A stretch of DNA of 64,000 nucleotides from Chitinophaga sp. Cy-1792 (GTDB taxonomy: Bacteria > Bacteroidota > Bacteroidia > Chitinophagales > Chitinophagaceae). Positions 33,863 to 41,898 of this stretch are shown one piece after another; the stretch's first letter is position 1, and every line of letters starts with the position of its first letter. Below the pieces are notes generated by a model, which saw only the letters and a program-made list of their open reading frames with translations, had not been told where the DNA came from and did no database searches. The DNA lies in contig NZ_VWWO01000001.1 of NCBI RefSeq assembly GCF_011752935.1, positions 2,666,001 through 2,730,000 of the forward strand, written 5' to 3'. The position numbers and the translations under genes were made by a program.

Positions 33863-35266
33863 ATGTCAAAAAGAATCGAACATGATTTCCTTGGTGAAAA
33901 GGAAATCCCACAGGATGTATACTACGGTATCCAAACATTAAGAGCGCTGGAAAACTTCCATATCACCGGTATTCCGCTGAAAGTAGAACCTGCAATGGTA
34001 CAGGCACTGGGATATGTGAAAAAAGCCGCAGCCATGGCCAACCGCGATCTGGGCGTATTGGACAAGGAGATTGCGAAGTTCATCATTAAAGCCAGTGATC
34101 GTGTGATTGCAGGTGAATTTGATGATCAGTTCCTGAGTGATCTTATCCAAGGCGGCGCAGGTACATCTGTAAACATGAACGCAAACGAAGTAATTGCGAA
34201 TGTTGCACTGGAAATGATGGGACACAAGAAAGGCGATTACCAGTATTGCCATCCCAACAACCATGTCAACTGTTCACAGTCTACCAACGATGCGTATCCT
34301 ACTGCTTTCCGTATCGCTTTGATCAATAAACTTACCAGCTACAAAGAATCAGTGGCATTGCTGGGAGAAGCTTTTGAGCAGAAAGGTCATGAGTTTAAGA
34401 ATATCCTGAAAATGGGTCGTACCCAGTTGCAGGATGCAGTACCAATGAGCATGGGCGATGAGTTCAGGGCTTTTGCTACCAACCTGGGTGAAGAAGCACC
34501 AAGGATCGAAGAAAGTAAAAGACTGATCTCTGAAATTAACATGGGCGCTACTGCTATCGGTACTGGTGTGAACGCACCTGCCGGTTATTCTGAGCTGGTA
34601 ACCAAATACCTTCGTGAAGTAACAGGCCTGGATCTTTCGCTGGCAGCTGACCTGATCGAAGCTACCTACGATACCGGCGCTTATGTGCAATTGTCTGGTG
34701 TGCTGAAACGTACTGCTGTGAAGATTTCTAAAATCTGTAATGACTTACGTCTGCTCAGTTCCGGACCACGTGCAGGGCTAAACGAAATTAACCTGCCTCC
34801 GATGCAGCCAGGTTCTTCTATCATGCCAGGAAAGGTAAATCCGGTGATCCCTGAAGTGGTGAACCAGACTGCCTTCTATGTGATAGGTGCTGACCTTACC
34901 GTTACACTGGCAGCAGAAGCGGGCCAGTTACAGCTCAACGTAATGGAGCCGGTACTGGGCTTTGCGCTGTTTACCTCCATTTCCTATATGACTAATGCTG
35001 TCAATACCCTGCGTGAGAAATGCGTTGTAGGCATTACTGCCAACGGCGAACATACGCGTCAGATGGTAATGAACAGTATCGGTATCGTTACACAGCTGAA
35101 CCCTGTTATCGGTTATGAGAAATCTGCCGGAGTAGCAAGAGAAGCGCTGGAAACGGGTAAATCTGTACATGACATCGTCGTGAAAGAGAAGAAATATATC
35201 ACCCAGGAGAAATGGGATGAAATCTTCACTTTCGACAATCTTATCCGGCCAAAATTCATCCAATAA
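33863..35266 (+). CDS. aspA: Aspartate ammonia-lyase
   Basis: 467 aa, the normal length. AspA converts L-aspartate to fumarate and ammonia. The superfamily signature GSSIMPGKVNP (317-327, catalytic Ser about 319) and the substrate motif TSVNMNANEV and CSQSTNDAYPT are present; these fit aspartase better than fumarase because the asparaginase gene follows 17 bp later. It is the first gene of the aspartate/asparagine cluster. Confidence 0.92.
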   Translation: MSKRIEHDFLGEKEIPQDVYYGIQTLRALENFHITGIPLKVEPAMVQALGYVKKAAAMANRDLGVLDKEIAKFIIKASDRVIAGEFDDQFLSDLIQGGAGTSVNMNANEVIANVALEMMGHKKGDYQYCHPNNHVNCSQSTNDAYPTAFRIALINKLTSYKESVALLGEAFEQKGHEFKNILKMGRTQLQDAVPMSMGDEFRAFATNLGEEAPRIEESKRLISEINMGATAIGTGVNAPAGYSELVTKYLREVTGLDLSLAADLIEATYDTGAYVQLSGVLKRTAVKISKICNDLRLLSSGPRAGLNEINLPPMQPGSSIMPGKVNPVIPEVVNQTAFYVIGADLTVTLAAEAGQLQLNVMEPVLGFALFTSISYMTNAVNTLREKCVVGITANGEHTRQMVMNSIGIVTQLNPVIGYEKSAGVAREALETGKSVHDIVVKEKKYITQEKWDEIFTFDNLIRPKFIQ

Positions 35267-35283
35267 AAAAAACCAGGTTGATT

Positions 35284-36426
35284 ATGTTACGTTCTTCATT
35301 TTTCGTTTATGGCTTTATGTTAGCCTGCGGAGCAGGTATGCTGACTTCTTCGGAAGTACAGGCACAAAAGAAAAAGAATCAACGGGCAGAAACAACGAAG
35401 GCTGTAGCTGCAGACAGAAGCTGGGAAAAGGACAAGAACCTTCCCAATATTGTGATCTTAGCTACTGGCGGCACTATTGCCGGCGCAGGCACCTCCAGTG
35501 TCAGCGCCGGTTATACTGCCGGTAAGCTGCCAATTGAAGACCTGCTGAATGCCGTTCCAGAGGCCAGGAAAGTAGCAAACCTGGAAGGAGAGCAGGTAGC
35601 CTCCGTAGGAAGTCAGGCTATGACAGACAGTGTATGGCTGAAACTCGCCAAACGTGTTAACCAGATATTACAACGCCCCGATGTGGATGGTATCGTGATC
35701 ACCCATGGTACGGATACACAGGGCGAAACCGCTTTCTTCCTAGATCTTACTGTTAAATCAAATAAGCCGGTAGTGATGGTAGGCGCTATGCGTAGTGCTA
35801 CTGCTATTTCTGCCGACGGACCCAAAAATCTGTATGACGCCGTTGTTATCGCTGCAAGCAAATCTGCTGCCGGCAGGGGCGTATTGGTGGCCATGAATGA
35901 AGAAATCTTCTCCGGCCGCGAAGTTACCAAAACAAATACTACCAGCACTGCTACCTTCCAGGCGCCCAATGCCGGCCCGCTGGGATACATCTATGATGGA
36001 AAAGTAGCCTGGTACCACAATACTATTCGTAAACATACAACACAAAGTGTTTTTGATGTCAGTAATGTAAACGAACTTCCTAAAGTGGATATTCTCTACG
36101 GATATTCCAATCCTGATCCCAATCTGGTAGACTGCCTAATGAGCGATGGCACCAAAGGAATTGTTATTGCCGGTGTCGGTAATGGTAATCTTTATCCTAC
36201 GGTGGAAGCCAAAGTAAAGCAGGCTACAGCAAAAGGTATTGTGGTGGTAAGAGCTGCCCGTGCCGTTAGTGGCCGTGTTACCCTGGATGGTGAAACCGAT
36301 GATAAAGCCCTGGGCACAATTGTATCTGATGACCTGAACCCTGAAAAAGCCCGTGTGCTCCTACAGCTGGCATTACTGAAAACCTCCAGTCCTGCTCAGA
36401 TACAGCAATACTTCTTTGAATACTAA
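35284..36426 (+). CDS. ansB: Type II (periplasmic) L-asparaginase
   Basis: 380 aa from the ATG at 35284 (a TTG two codons earlier is rejected). Signal peptide of about 27 residues (ending EVQAQ). The two catalytic threonine motifs are ATGGTIAG (Thr64) and THGTDTQGE (Thr143-Asp144). It hydrolyses asparagine to aspartate and ammonia in the periplasm. Co-transcribed with aspA. Confidence 0.93.
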   Translation: MLRSSFFVYGFMLACGAGMLTSSEVQAQKKKNQRAETTKAVAADRSWEKDKNLPNIVILATGGTIAGAGTSSVSAGYTAGKLPIEDLLNAVPEARKVANLEGEQVASVGSQAMTDSVWLKLAKRVNQILQRPDVDGIVITHGTDTQGETAFFLDLTVKSNKPVVMVGAMRSATAISADGPKNLYDAVVIAASKSAAGRGVLVAMNEEIFSGREVTKTNTTSTATFQAPNAGPLGYIYDGKVAWYHNTIRKHTTQSVFDVSNVNELPKVDILYGYSNPDPNLVDCLMSDGTKGIVIAGVGNGNLYPTVEAKVKQATAKGIVVVRAARAVSGRVTLDGETDDKALGTIVSDDLNPEKARVLLQLALLKTSSPAQIQQYFFEY

Positions 36427-36434
36427 CAATTAGC

Positions 36435-36447
36435 TGCGGCCAGGCCG
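36435..36447. repeat. Small GC palindrome before the dicarboxylate carrier gene
   Basis: GCGGCC-A-GGCCGC in the 50-bp gap between ansB and the carrier gene. There is no T-run, so it is not a terminator; it may stabilise or separate the operon mRNA. Confidence 0.4.
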
Positions 36448-36476
36448 CTATCATATCACCGTATATTTTTATTGCT

Positions 36477-37817
36477 ATGGTCTGGATTGAATTCGCCATC
36501 CTGTTGGGCGCTATTTTGATCGGTTCACAGATGAAGGGTATTGGTTTGGGGGTGATGGGTATGGTGGGATTACTGATCTTCATTTTTGTATTTAGAATGA
36601 TGCCGGCAGATCCGCCGATCGACGTAATGCTGATTATTTTGTCGGTGGTAACCACTGCGGCTGCATTGCAGGCGGCAGGGGGAATGGATTTCATGGTACG
36701 GCTGGCAGAAAAGATCCTGCGAAGCAAGCCTTCGCTGATAGTATTGATAGCCCCGCTTACTACGTTTGCTTTCTCTGTTTTCGCCGGCACTGCACACATT
36801 ACCTATTCACTGCTGCCCATCATTGCGGAGGTATCTACCAAAAAAAGGATACGCCCGGAAAGGGCACTCAGTATCTCGGTAATAGCTTCCCACCTTGCAG
36901 TTACTGCCAGTCCTATTTCTGCTGCTACTGCGGCACTGGTAGGTATTCTGGGTGGTGCTGTTACGTTACCTAAAGTGGTAATGGTGGTGATTCCTTCTTC
37001 TATCATCGGTATACTCGCCGGAGTGATCGTTTGCTGGAAAAAAGGTAAGGAGCTGGACAAAGACCCGGTTTTCCTGGAAAAGATGAAAGACCCGGAATTT
37101 GCCAAAAGTATTGATGCGGAATCTACTACCGATAAGAAGCCATTACTACCAGGCGCTAAAACATCTGTACTGATTTTTGGCCTGGCAGTATTACTGATCG
37201 TAATGGTAGGCGCCTTCCCTAATATGTTGCCTTCCTTTGAGCCAAATCACCCTAATATGGCGGTGAACGGGTTGGGTAATATCAAGATGGCCGCCATGAT
37301 AGAACTGATCATGCTGGGCGCTACAGCCGCCATTATGCTGATCTGTAAAACCTCCAGCAGTGCAGTTGCTAAAGCAAGCCTGTTTACTGCCGGCGCTACT
37401 GCGGTTATTTCTGTATTCGGGGTGGTATGGATGAGCGCCACCTTTATGCAAACCAACCAGGCACTGATTGAACATTCGTTAGGTGATATGGTACGTTCTG
37501 CACCATGGACATTCTCCATCGCAATATTCGCGCTGAGTATACTGCTGTTCAGCCAGGCCGCCACCACACAGGCGTTGATGCCCCTGGGGCTTTCACTGGG
37601 GATCAGTCCTGCACACCTGGTTGCCATGTATCCCGGCGCTAACGGCGACTTTGTACTTCCCGGCTATCCTACGCTGCTGGCAGCTATCAACTTTGACCGT
37701 ACCGGTAGTACGCATATAGGGAAATTTGTCGTCAACCATAGTTTTATGATACCCGGATTAGTAGCCGTAGGCGTTACGATAGCGGCAGGGTTCTTCTTCT
37801 CCAGTATTCTGTTATAG
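36477..37817 (+). CDS. Anaerobic C4-dicarboxylate transporter, Dcu family
   Basis: 446 aa, about 10-12 membrane segments. Family motifs GSQMKGIGLGVMGMVGL at the N-terminus and SVFAGTAHITYSLLPII, SPISAATAALVGILGG in the first half are typical of DcuA/DcuB. Such carriers exchange aspartate, fumarate, malate and succinate across the inner membrane. With aspA and ansB it would import aspartate or export succinate. DcuA versus DcuB cannot be decided from sequence alone. Confidence 0.92.
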   Translation: MVWIEFAILLGAILIGSQMKGIGLGVMGMVGLLIFIFVFRMMPADPPIDVMLIILSVVTTAAALQAAGGMDFMVRLAEKILRSKPSLIVLIAPLTTFAFSVFAGTAHITYSLLPIIAEVSTKKRIRPERALSISVIASHLAVTASPISAATAALVGILGGAVTLPKVVMVVIPSSIIGILAGVIVCWKKGKELDKDPVFLEKMKDPEFAKSIDAESTTDKKPLLPGAKTSVLIFGLAVLLIVMVGAFPNMLPSFEPNHPNMAVNGLGNIKMAAMIELIMLGATAAIMLICKTSSSAVAKASLFTAGATAVISVFGVVWMSATFMQTNQALIEHSLGDMVRSAPWTFSIAIFALSILLFSQAATTQALMPLGLSLGISPAHLVAMYPGANGDFVLPGYPTLLAAINFDRTGSTHIGKFVVNHSFMIPGLVAVGVTIAAGFFFSSILL

Positions 37818-37846
37818 TTTCATCTTACGACCATAATCTAACTGAA

Positions 37847-39007
37847 ATGCATACACGTTACATCCTGTTGTCTGTTTTATTATTGTTGTCGTTCACTGCG
37901 ATGTCGCAGCAGCAAGAATATTCAGATACGCTTCATAAACCATTGATTTCTCTGCCCAAATCCTTTCTGCTGGATAATATGGATCTGATTGCAAATATGA
38001 GATTTGCAGAGAGAAATGAGTTTATTGACGGTACCTACCAGGGCTCTAAATTCGTGAATGAACAATTCCGCCTGGAACTGAGAGGAAAGGTAACCGATAA
38101 ACTCTACTTCCGTTTTCGTGACCGCTATACCCGCGATCCGGAAACGCAGTCAGTGGATAATATAAGCCGTTCCACTGACCTGGCCTATCTGCGATTCGAT
38201 CCTACCGAAAAATGGAAGATCTATGCAGGTAAGCTTTGTGCAGACTGGGGTGGTTATGAATTCGACGCCAACCCGATCGAGATATATGAATATTCAGATA
38301 TCATTGAATACGCTGATAACTTCCTGTCTGGTGCCGGCGTGGGTTTCCTGCCAAATAAAAAGAATGAATTCACCGTACAGCTGCTGAATAGCCGTACCAA
38401 AACATTCAAGGAGCTATACGATACCATCCCCGGTATTACAGAGGCTAAGTTTCCTTTTGCTGCTGTATTTAACTGGCGTGGCAGCTTCCTTGACGGAAAA
38501 CTGAATACAATCTGGTCTTACAGCATCTTTAAAGAAGCTACCCATCAGTATATGAATTACTTCGCTTTTGGTAACCAGCTATTGCTGAAGAAATTTATGC
38601 TGGAGTACGACTTTAAACTTAGTCTCGAAAACCTGGACAGGAAAATGCTGGTATCCGGCTTTGTACACAATGGTGTGGCAGAGCAGGGGGTACGGTATAT
38701 GAGCCACTGGGTCAGGGCAGATGGGCAGATCAGTAAACTGGTACACCTGACTTTCACAGGCTTCGTTGACTTTGCCTTTTGGGATGGTAACCCCGACCCC
38801 AATGCGGACAAAAAACTGCGTACCGCCTGGGGATATGTTCCCGGAGTGGAAGTATACCCGCTGAAGAACGTAAACCTGCGTGTATATGCTAACATGGTTG
38901 GTCGTGTGTACGACTATACGGCGTATGCAAGGAAAAATTACGGAATGGTAAATGGTAATACCTATCGGTTCTCTATTGGTATCATGACGCCATTGACTAT
39001 ATTATAA
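37847..39007 (+). CDS. Outer-membrane porin (copy 1 of a tandem pair)
   Basis: 386 aa with signal peptide (1-20, ending MSQ). Beta-strand-rich, related in style to OprO/OprP-like porins (FRFRDRYTRD, KIYAGKLCADWGGYE, terminal aromatic-rich strand). It differs from copy 2 at only about one residue in ten by my count. The 26 bp before the ATG are also conserved with copy 2. It has its own terminator. Confidence 0.82.
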   Translation: MHTRYILLSVLLLLSFTAMSQQQEYSDTLHKPLISLPKSFLLDNMDLIANMRFAERNEFIDGTYQGSKFVNEQFRLELRGKVTDKLYFRFRDRYTRDPETQSVDNISRSTDLAYLRFDPTEKWKIYAGKLCADWGGYEFDANPIEIYEYSDIIEYADNFLSGAGVGFLPNKKNEFTVQLLNSRTKTFKELYDTIPGITEAKFPFAAVFNWRGSFLDGKLNTIWSYSIFKEATHQYMNYFAFGNQLLLKKFMLEYDFKLSLENLDRKMLVSGFVHNGVAEQGVRYMSHWVRADGQISKLVHLTFTGFVDFAFWDGNPDPNADKKLRTAWGYVPGVEVYPLKNVNLRVYANMVGRVYDYTAYARKNYGMVNGNTYRFSIGIMTPLTIL

Positions 39008-39031
39008 ACCTGCTTGTCTTTTTGTAAATCG

Positions 39032-39064
39032 GCTAAGGAGTAGATTGCTCCTTAGCTTTTTATT
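39032..39064 (+). terminator. Terminator between the two porin genes
   Basis: GCTAAGGAG (39032-39040) and CTCCTTAGC (39048-39056), followed by TTTTTATTTTAT. Confidence 0.9.
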
Positions 39065-39108
39065 TTATCCGATGCTGGCATTCATCTTCTGACCCTAATC
39101 TAACAGAA

Positions 39109-40269
39109 ATGTATACACGTTATCTGCTGCTGTCAGGTTTATTATTGTTTTGGTTTACTGCGATGTCGCAGCAGCAAGAGTATTCGGATACGATTCATAA
39201 ACCCCTGATTACGCTGCCTAAATCCTATCTGCTGGATAATATGGATCTGATTGCAGATATGAGATTTGCAGAGAGAAATGAGTTTGTTGACGGAACCTAC
39301 CAGGGCTCAAAATTCGAGAATGAGCAGTTCCGCCTGGAGCTGAGAGGCAAAGTTACTGATAAACTCTTTTTCCGCTTTCGCGACCGTTATACCCGTGATC
39401 CGGAAACTCAGTCGATCGATCATATCAGCCGCTCTACTGACATGGCTTTTCTGCGCTTCGATCCTACCGAAAAATGGAAGATCTATGCAGGTAAACTATC
39501 TGCAGACTGGGGCGGGTATGAATTCGATGCCAACCCGATTGAGATATATGAATATTCAGATATTATTAAATATTCTGATAACTTTCTGTCGGGTACAGGC
39601 CTCGGTTTCCTTCCGAATAAGAAGAATGAATTCACCATACAGTTGCTGAATAGCCGTACCAGAACCTTTAAGGAATTGTACGATACTATTCCCGGTATTA
39701 CAGCGTCAAAGTTCCCTTTTGCCGCCGTATTTAACTGGCGTGGCAGCTTCTTCAACGGCAAACTGAATACGATCTGGTCCTACAGCTTATTTAAGGAAGC
39801 TACGCATCAGTATATGAATTACTTCGCTTTTGGTAACCAGCTGAGGCTGCCTGGATTTATACTGGAGTACGACTTTAAACTTAGCCTGGAAAACCTGGAC
39901 AGACATATGCTGGTATCGGGCTTTGTGCACAATGGTGTGGCAGCGCAGGGGGTACGGTATATGAGCCACTGGGTACGTGCCGATGGGCAAATCAGTAAGC
40001 TGGTACACCTGACCTTCACCGGCTTCGTTGATTTCGCCTATTGGGACGGTAATCCCGATCCTAATGCAGATAAAAAGCTGCGTACCGCCTGGGGATATGT
40101 TCCCGGTGTGGAAGTATACCCGCTGAAAAATGTAAACCTGCGTGTATATGCTAATATGGTTGGTCACGTGTACGACTATACGGCGTATGCAAGGAAGAAC
40201 TACGGCATGGTAAATGGCAATACCTATCGGTTTTCTGTGGGAGTCATGACACCATTGACAATATTATAA
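39109..40269 (+). CDS. Outer-membrane porin (copy 2 of a tandem pair)
   Basis: 386 aa, same length and start context as copy 1, roughly 90 percent identical by manual count. Changes cluster in the signal peptide and in two loop-like stretches (for example LLLKKFM against LRLPGFI near 235). The single Cys of copy 1 (KLCAD) is Ser here. Recent tandem duplication of a 1262-bp unit is the simplest reading. The two may differ in pore selectivity or in dosage. Confidence 0.82.
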   Translation: MYTRYLLLSGLLLFWFTAMSQQQEYSDTIHKPLITLPKSYLLDNMDLIADMRFAERNEFVDGTYQGSKFENEQFRLELRGKVTDKLFFRFRDRYTRDPETQSIDHISRSTDMAFLRFDPTEKWKIYAGKLSADWGGYEFDANPIEIYEYSDIIKYSDNFLSGTGLGFLPNKKNEFTIQLLNSRTRTFKELYDTIPGITASKFPFAAVFNWRGSFFNGKLNTIWSYSLFKEATHQYMNYFAFGNQLRLPGFILEYDFKLSLENLDRHMLVSGFVHNGVAAQGVRYMSHWVRADGQISKLVHLTFTGFVDFAYWDGNPDPNADKKLRTAWGYVPGVEVYPLKNVNLRVYANMVGHVYDYTAYARKNYGMVNGNTYRFSVGVMTPLTIL

Positions 40270-40290
40270 ACCTGCTTGTCATTTTGTAAA

Positions 40291-40324
40291 AAGGGCTAAG
40301 GAGATCATTACTCCTCAGCCCTTT
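40291..40324 (+). terminator. Terminator after porin copy 2
   Basis: AAGGGCTAAGGAG / CTCCTCAGCCCTT with one A-C mismatch. The T-run is weak (CTTT). It is the duplicated counterpart of the terminator after copy 1. Confidence 0.7.
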
Positions 40325-40344
40325 GCTATTGATGGAATATTGCC

Positions 40345-41646
40345 TTATTTATTACTGTAATAGCTGCGCAGTGAGCCATTGAGGGTATAATAGTTTTGAA
40401 GATGCCTGGTCATAATATTTTCGCCGGCACCTACCTGAATGACATCATCGCCATCGGCGCCGTAGCCGCCCATCGCGGCGGAGCGTACATCCGGAATGTA
40501 TCCGGGCCATTTACCACCACTCCAGGAATAACCAAAGAGGAAACCATTCATGGAAGCGAGTTTCATCTTCTCTTTCCAGTCGAGCTGAAACTGCACAAAC
40601 ATTTCACCCGGACAAACAGCGATGGAAATCTGGTTATTGATGAGCAGGGTGATAAGGTGTACATCATATGCGCGATTGACGTTATAACGTCCGGTAAAAT
40701 GCAGGGAATCTACCTTATATTTTATATCAGTGGCAGTAGTTGCCGGCATGCTAATGCTTTTGGTAAGTTTGATTACCTCCCATGCGAGTAATTCACCGGT
40801 GCGCTCCATGGGGGCGTAGTTGGTATGGGTGGTGTCTTTATAACCTGATTTCCGCGGACTGATCATCAGCGATTCTATGTTGCCGGCACCCCCATTGATA
40901 AACAGGCAGTTGACATTGTTGCCGAATGCTGCTTCCACTTTGCGTGTTGCAACGCCGGGATAGTCTGCTGATACTTCATAGTTAAAGCATACCACATCTG
41001 CATGCATGGCGTAGTTCATTACGATGGCCCGTGGATTGTCCTGGAGGTCAGTAATTTTTAGTACGCCTACTTCGGGATCTACAGGTCCGAAAGGAATACG
41101 TTCAGGATTTTCTACCTTGTAATGATCGTCGCCTACCCATGATTCGCGGGCACGGCCATCTTCACGAACGATCAGGCGGTTGAAGCCCAGTTGCGGGAAG
41201 GTGCTTTTCCCGGCCGCTATTTTTGCGGGGAACATATGAGCAACTGCTTCCCCAACCACTTTAATGATTTGCTGCTCGTAATAAGGCTGGAAAGGGCTGC
41301 TCTCCGAAACGTTTATTTTATTATCCACCATCGGGGCGGAGTGATTGTGTGTAGAACTCAGCACTACTCTGGCAATGTTATATTGTTGTTTGCAGGCCTG
41401 TTCTACGCGGTCGCTGGTGAATATGGGCAGATCCAGCGATACGAAGGCAATGCGCTCACCATTGACATCCAGCACTAAACTTCTCGCATATACAGAGTCG
41501 TGGATAAACTGATCTGTTTTCGGTGTGATGTTGATTTTGCTGGTTCCTGCCTTCAGATTTCCTGTGCCGGCAAGGCTTTTCAAGCTAATGATTATTGATA
41601 GAAAAATAAGGGCCAGGAACTGGCGGCCTGATGTAATAAACTGCAT
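40345..41646 (-). CDS. Neutral/alkaline ceramidase-like secreted protein
   Basis: 433 aa from the ATG at 41644-41646, which places a signal peptide at residues 1-26; the longer frame upstream lacks an ATG at its head. KAGTSKINITPKTD and VVLSSTHNHSAP match the N-terminal ceramidase domain, whose His pair binds zinc. Only the N-terminal catalytic domain seems present; full ceramidases carry an extra C-terminal Ig-like domain. Substrate could be sphingolipid or another amide; the shorter length makes that open. Confidence 0.8.
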   Translation of the reverse strand: MQFITSGRQFLALIFLSIIISLKSLAGTGNLKAGTSKINITPKTDQFIHDSVYARSLVLDVNGERIAFVSLDLPIFTSDRVEQACKQQYNIARVVLSSTHNHSAPMVDNKINVSESSPFQPYYEQQIIKVVGEAVAHMFPAKIAAGKSTFPQLGFNRLIVREDGRARESWVGDDHYKVENPERIPFGPVDPEVGVLKITDLQDNPRAIVMNYAMHADVVCFNYEVSADYPGVATRKVEAAFGNNVNCLFINGGAGNIESLMISPRKSGYKDTTHTNYAPMERTGELLAWEVIKLTKSISMPATTATDIKYKVDSLHFTGRYNVNRAYDVHLITLLINNQISIAVCPGEMFVQFQLDWKEKMKLASMNGFLFGYSWSGGKWPGYIPDVRSAAMGGYGADGDDVIQVGAGENIMTRHLQNYYTLNGSLRSYYSNK

Positions 41647-41844
41647 AACGGGAATTTTGGATAAGTAACTGAGTAGTGAAAGTAATAGGTGGGAATGATA
41701 TTTTATTCTCTCCGGAGAAGATAATACCAGCAATAAATAAATTATTATTAATATCGATGAAACGTAGTATGGACGCTTATTTGTGGCTAATTTACTGCTA
41801 AAACTTATTGGGCTTGTATATGGATAACGGGGAGGTGAAAAAAC

Positions 41845-41877
41845 AGAAAACGGCAGGTCACCGACCTGCCGTTTTCT
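41845..41877. terminator. Perfect bidirectional hairpin after the MG2/plug gene
   Basis: 15-bp perfect stem (41845-41859 / ACC / 41863-41877) with A- and T-runs. It lies downstream of the 806-aa gene on the minus strand and upstream of the ceramidase-like gene. Confidence 0.9.
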
Positions 41878-41898
41878 AAAAAAATATAATAATAAATT

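Noticed and set aside
37847..40269. Assembly duplication of the porin gene
   Set aside because: The copies differ at many positions throughout, so they are real paralogues.
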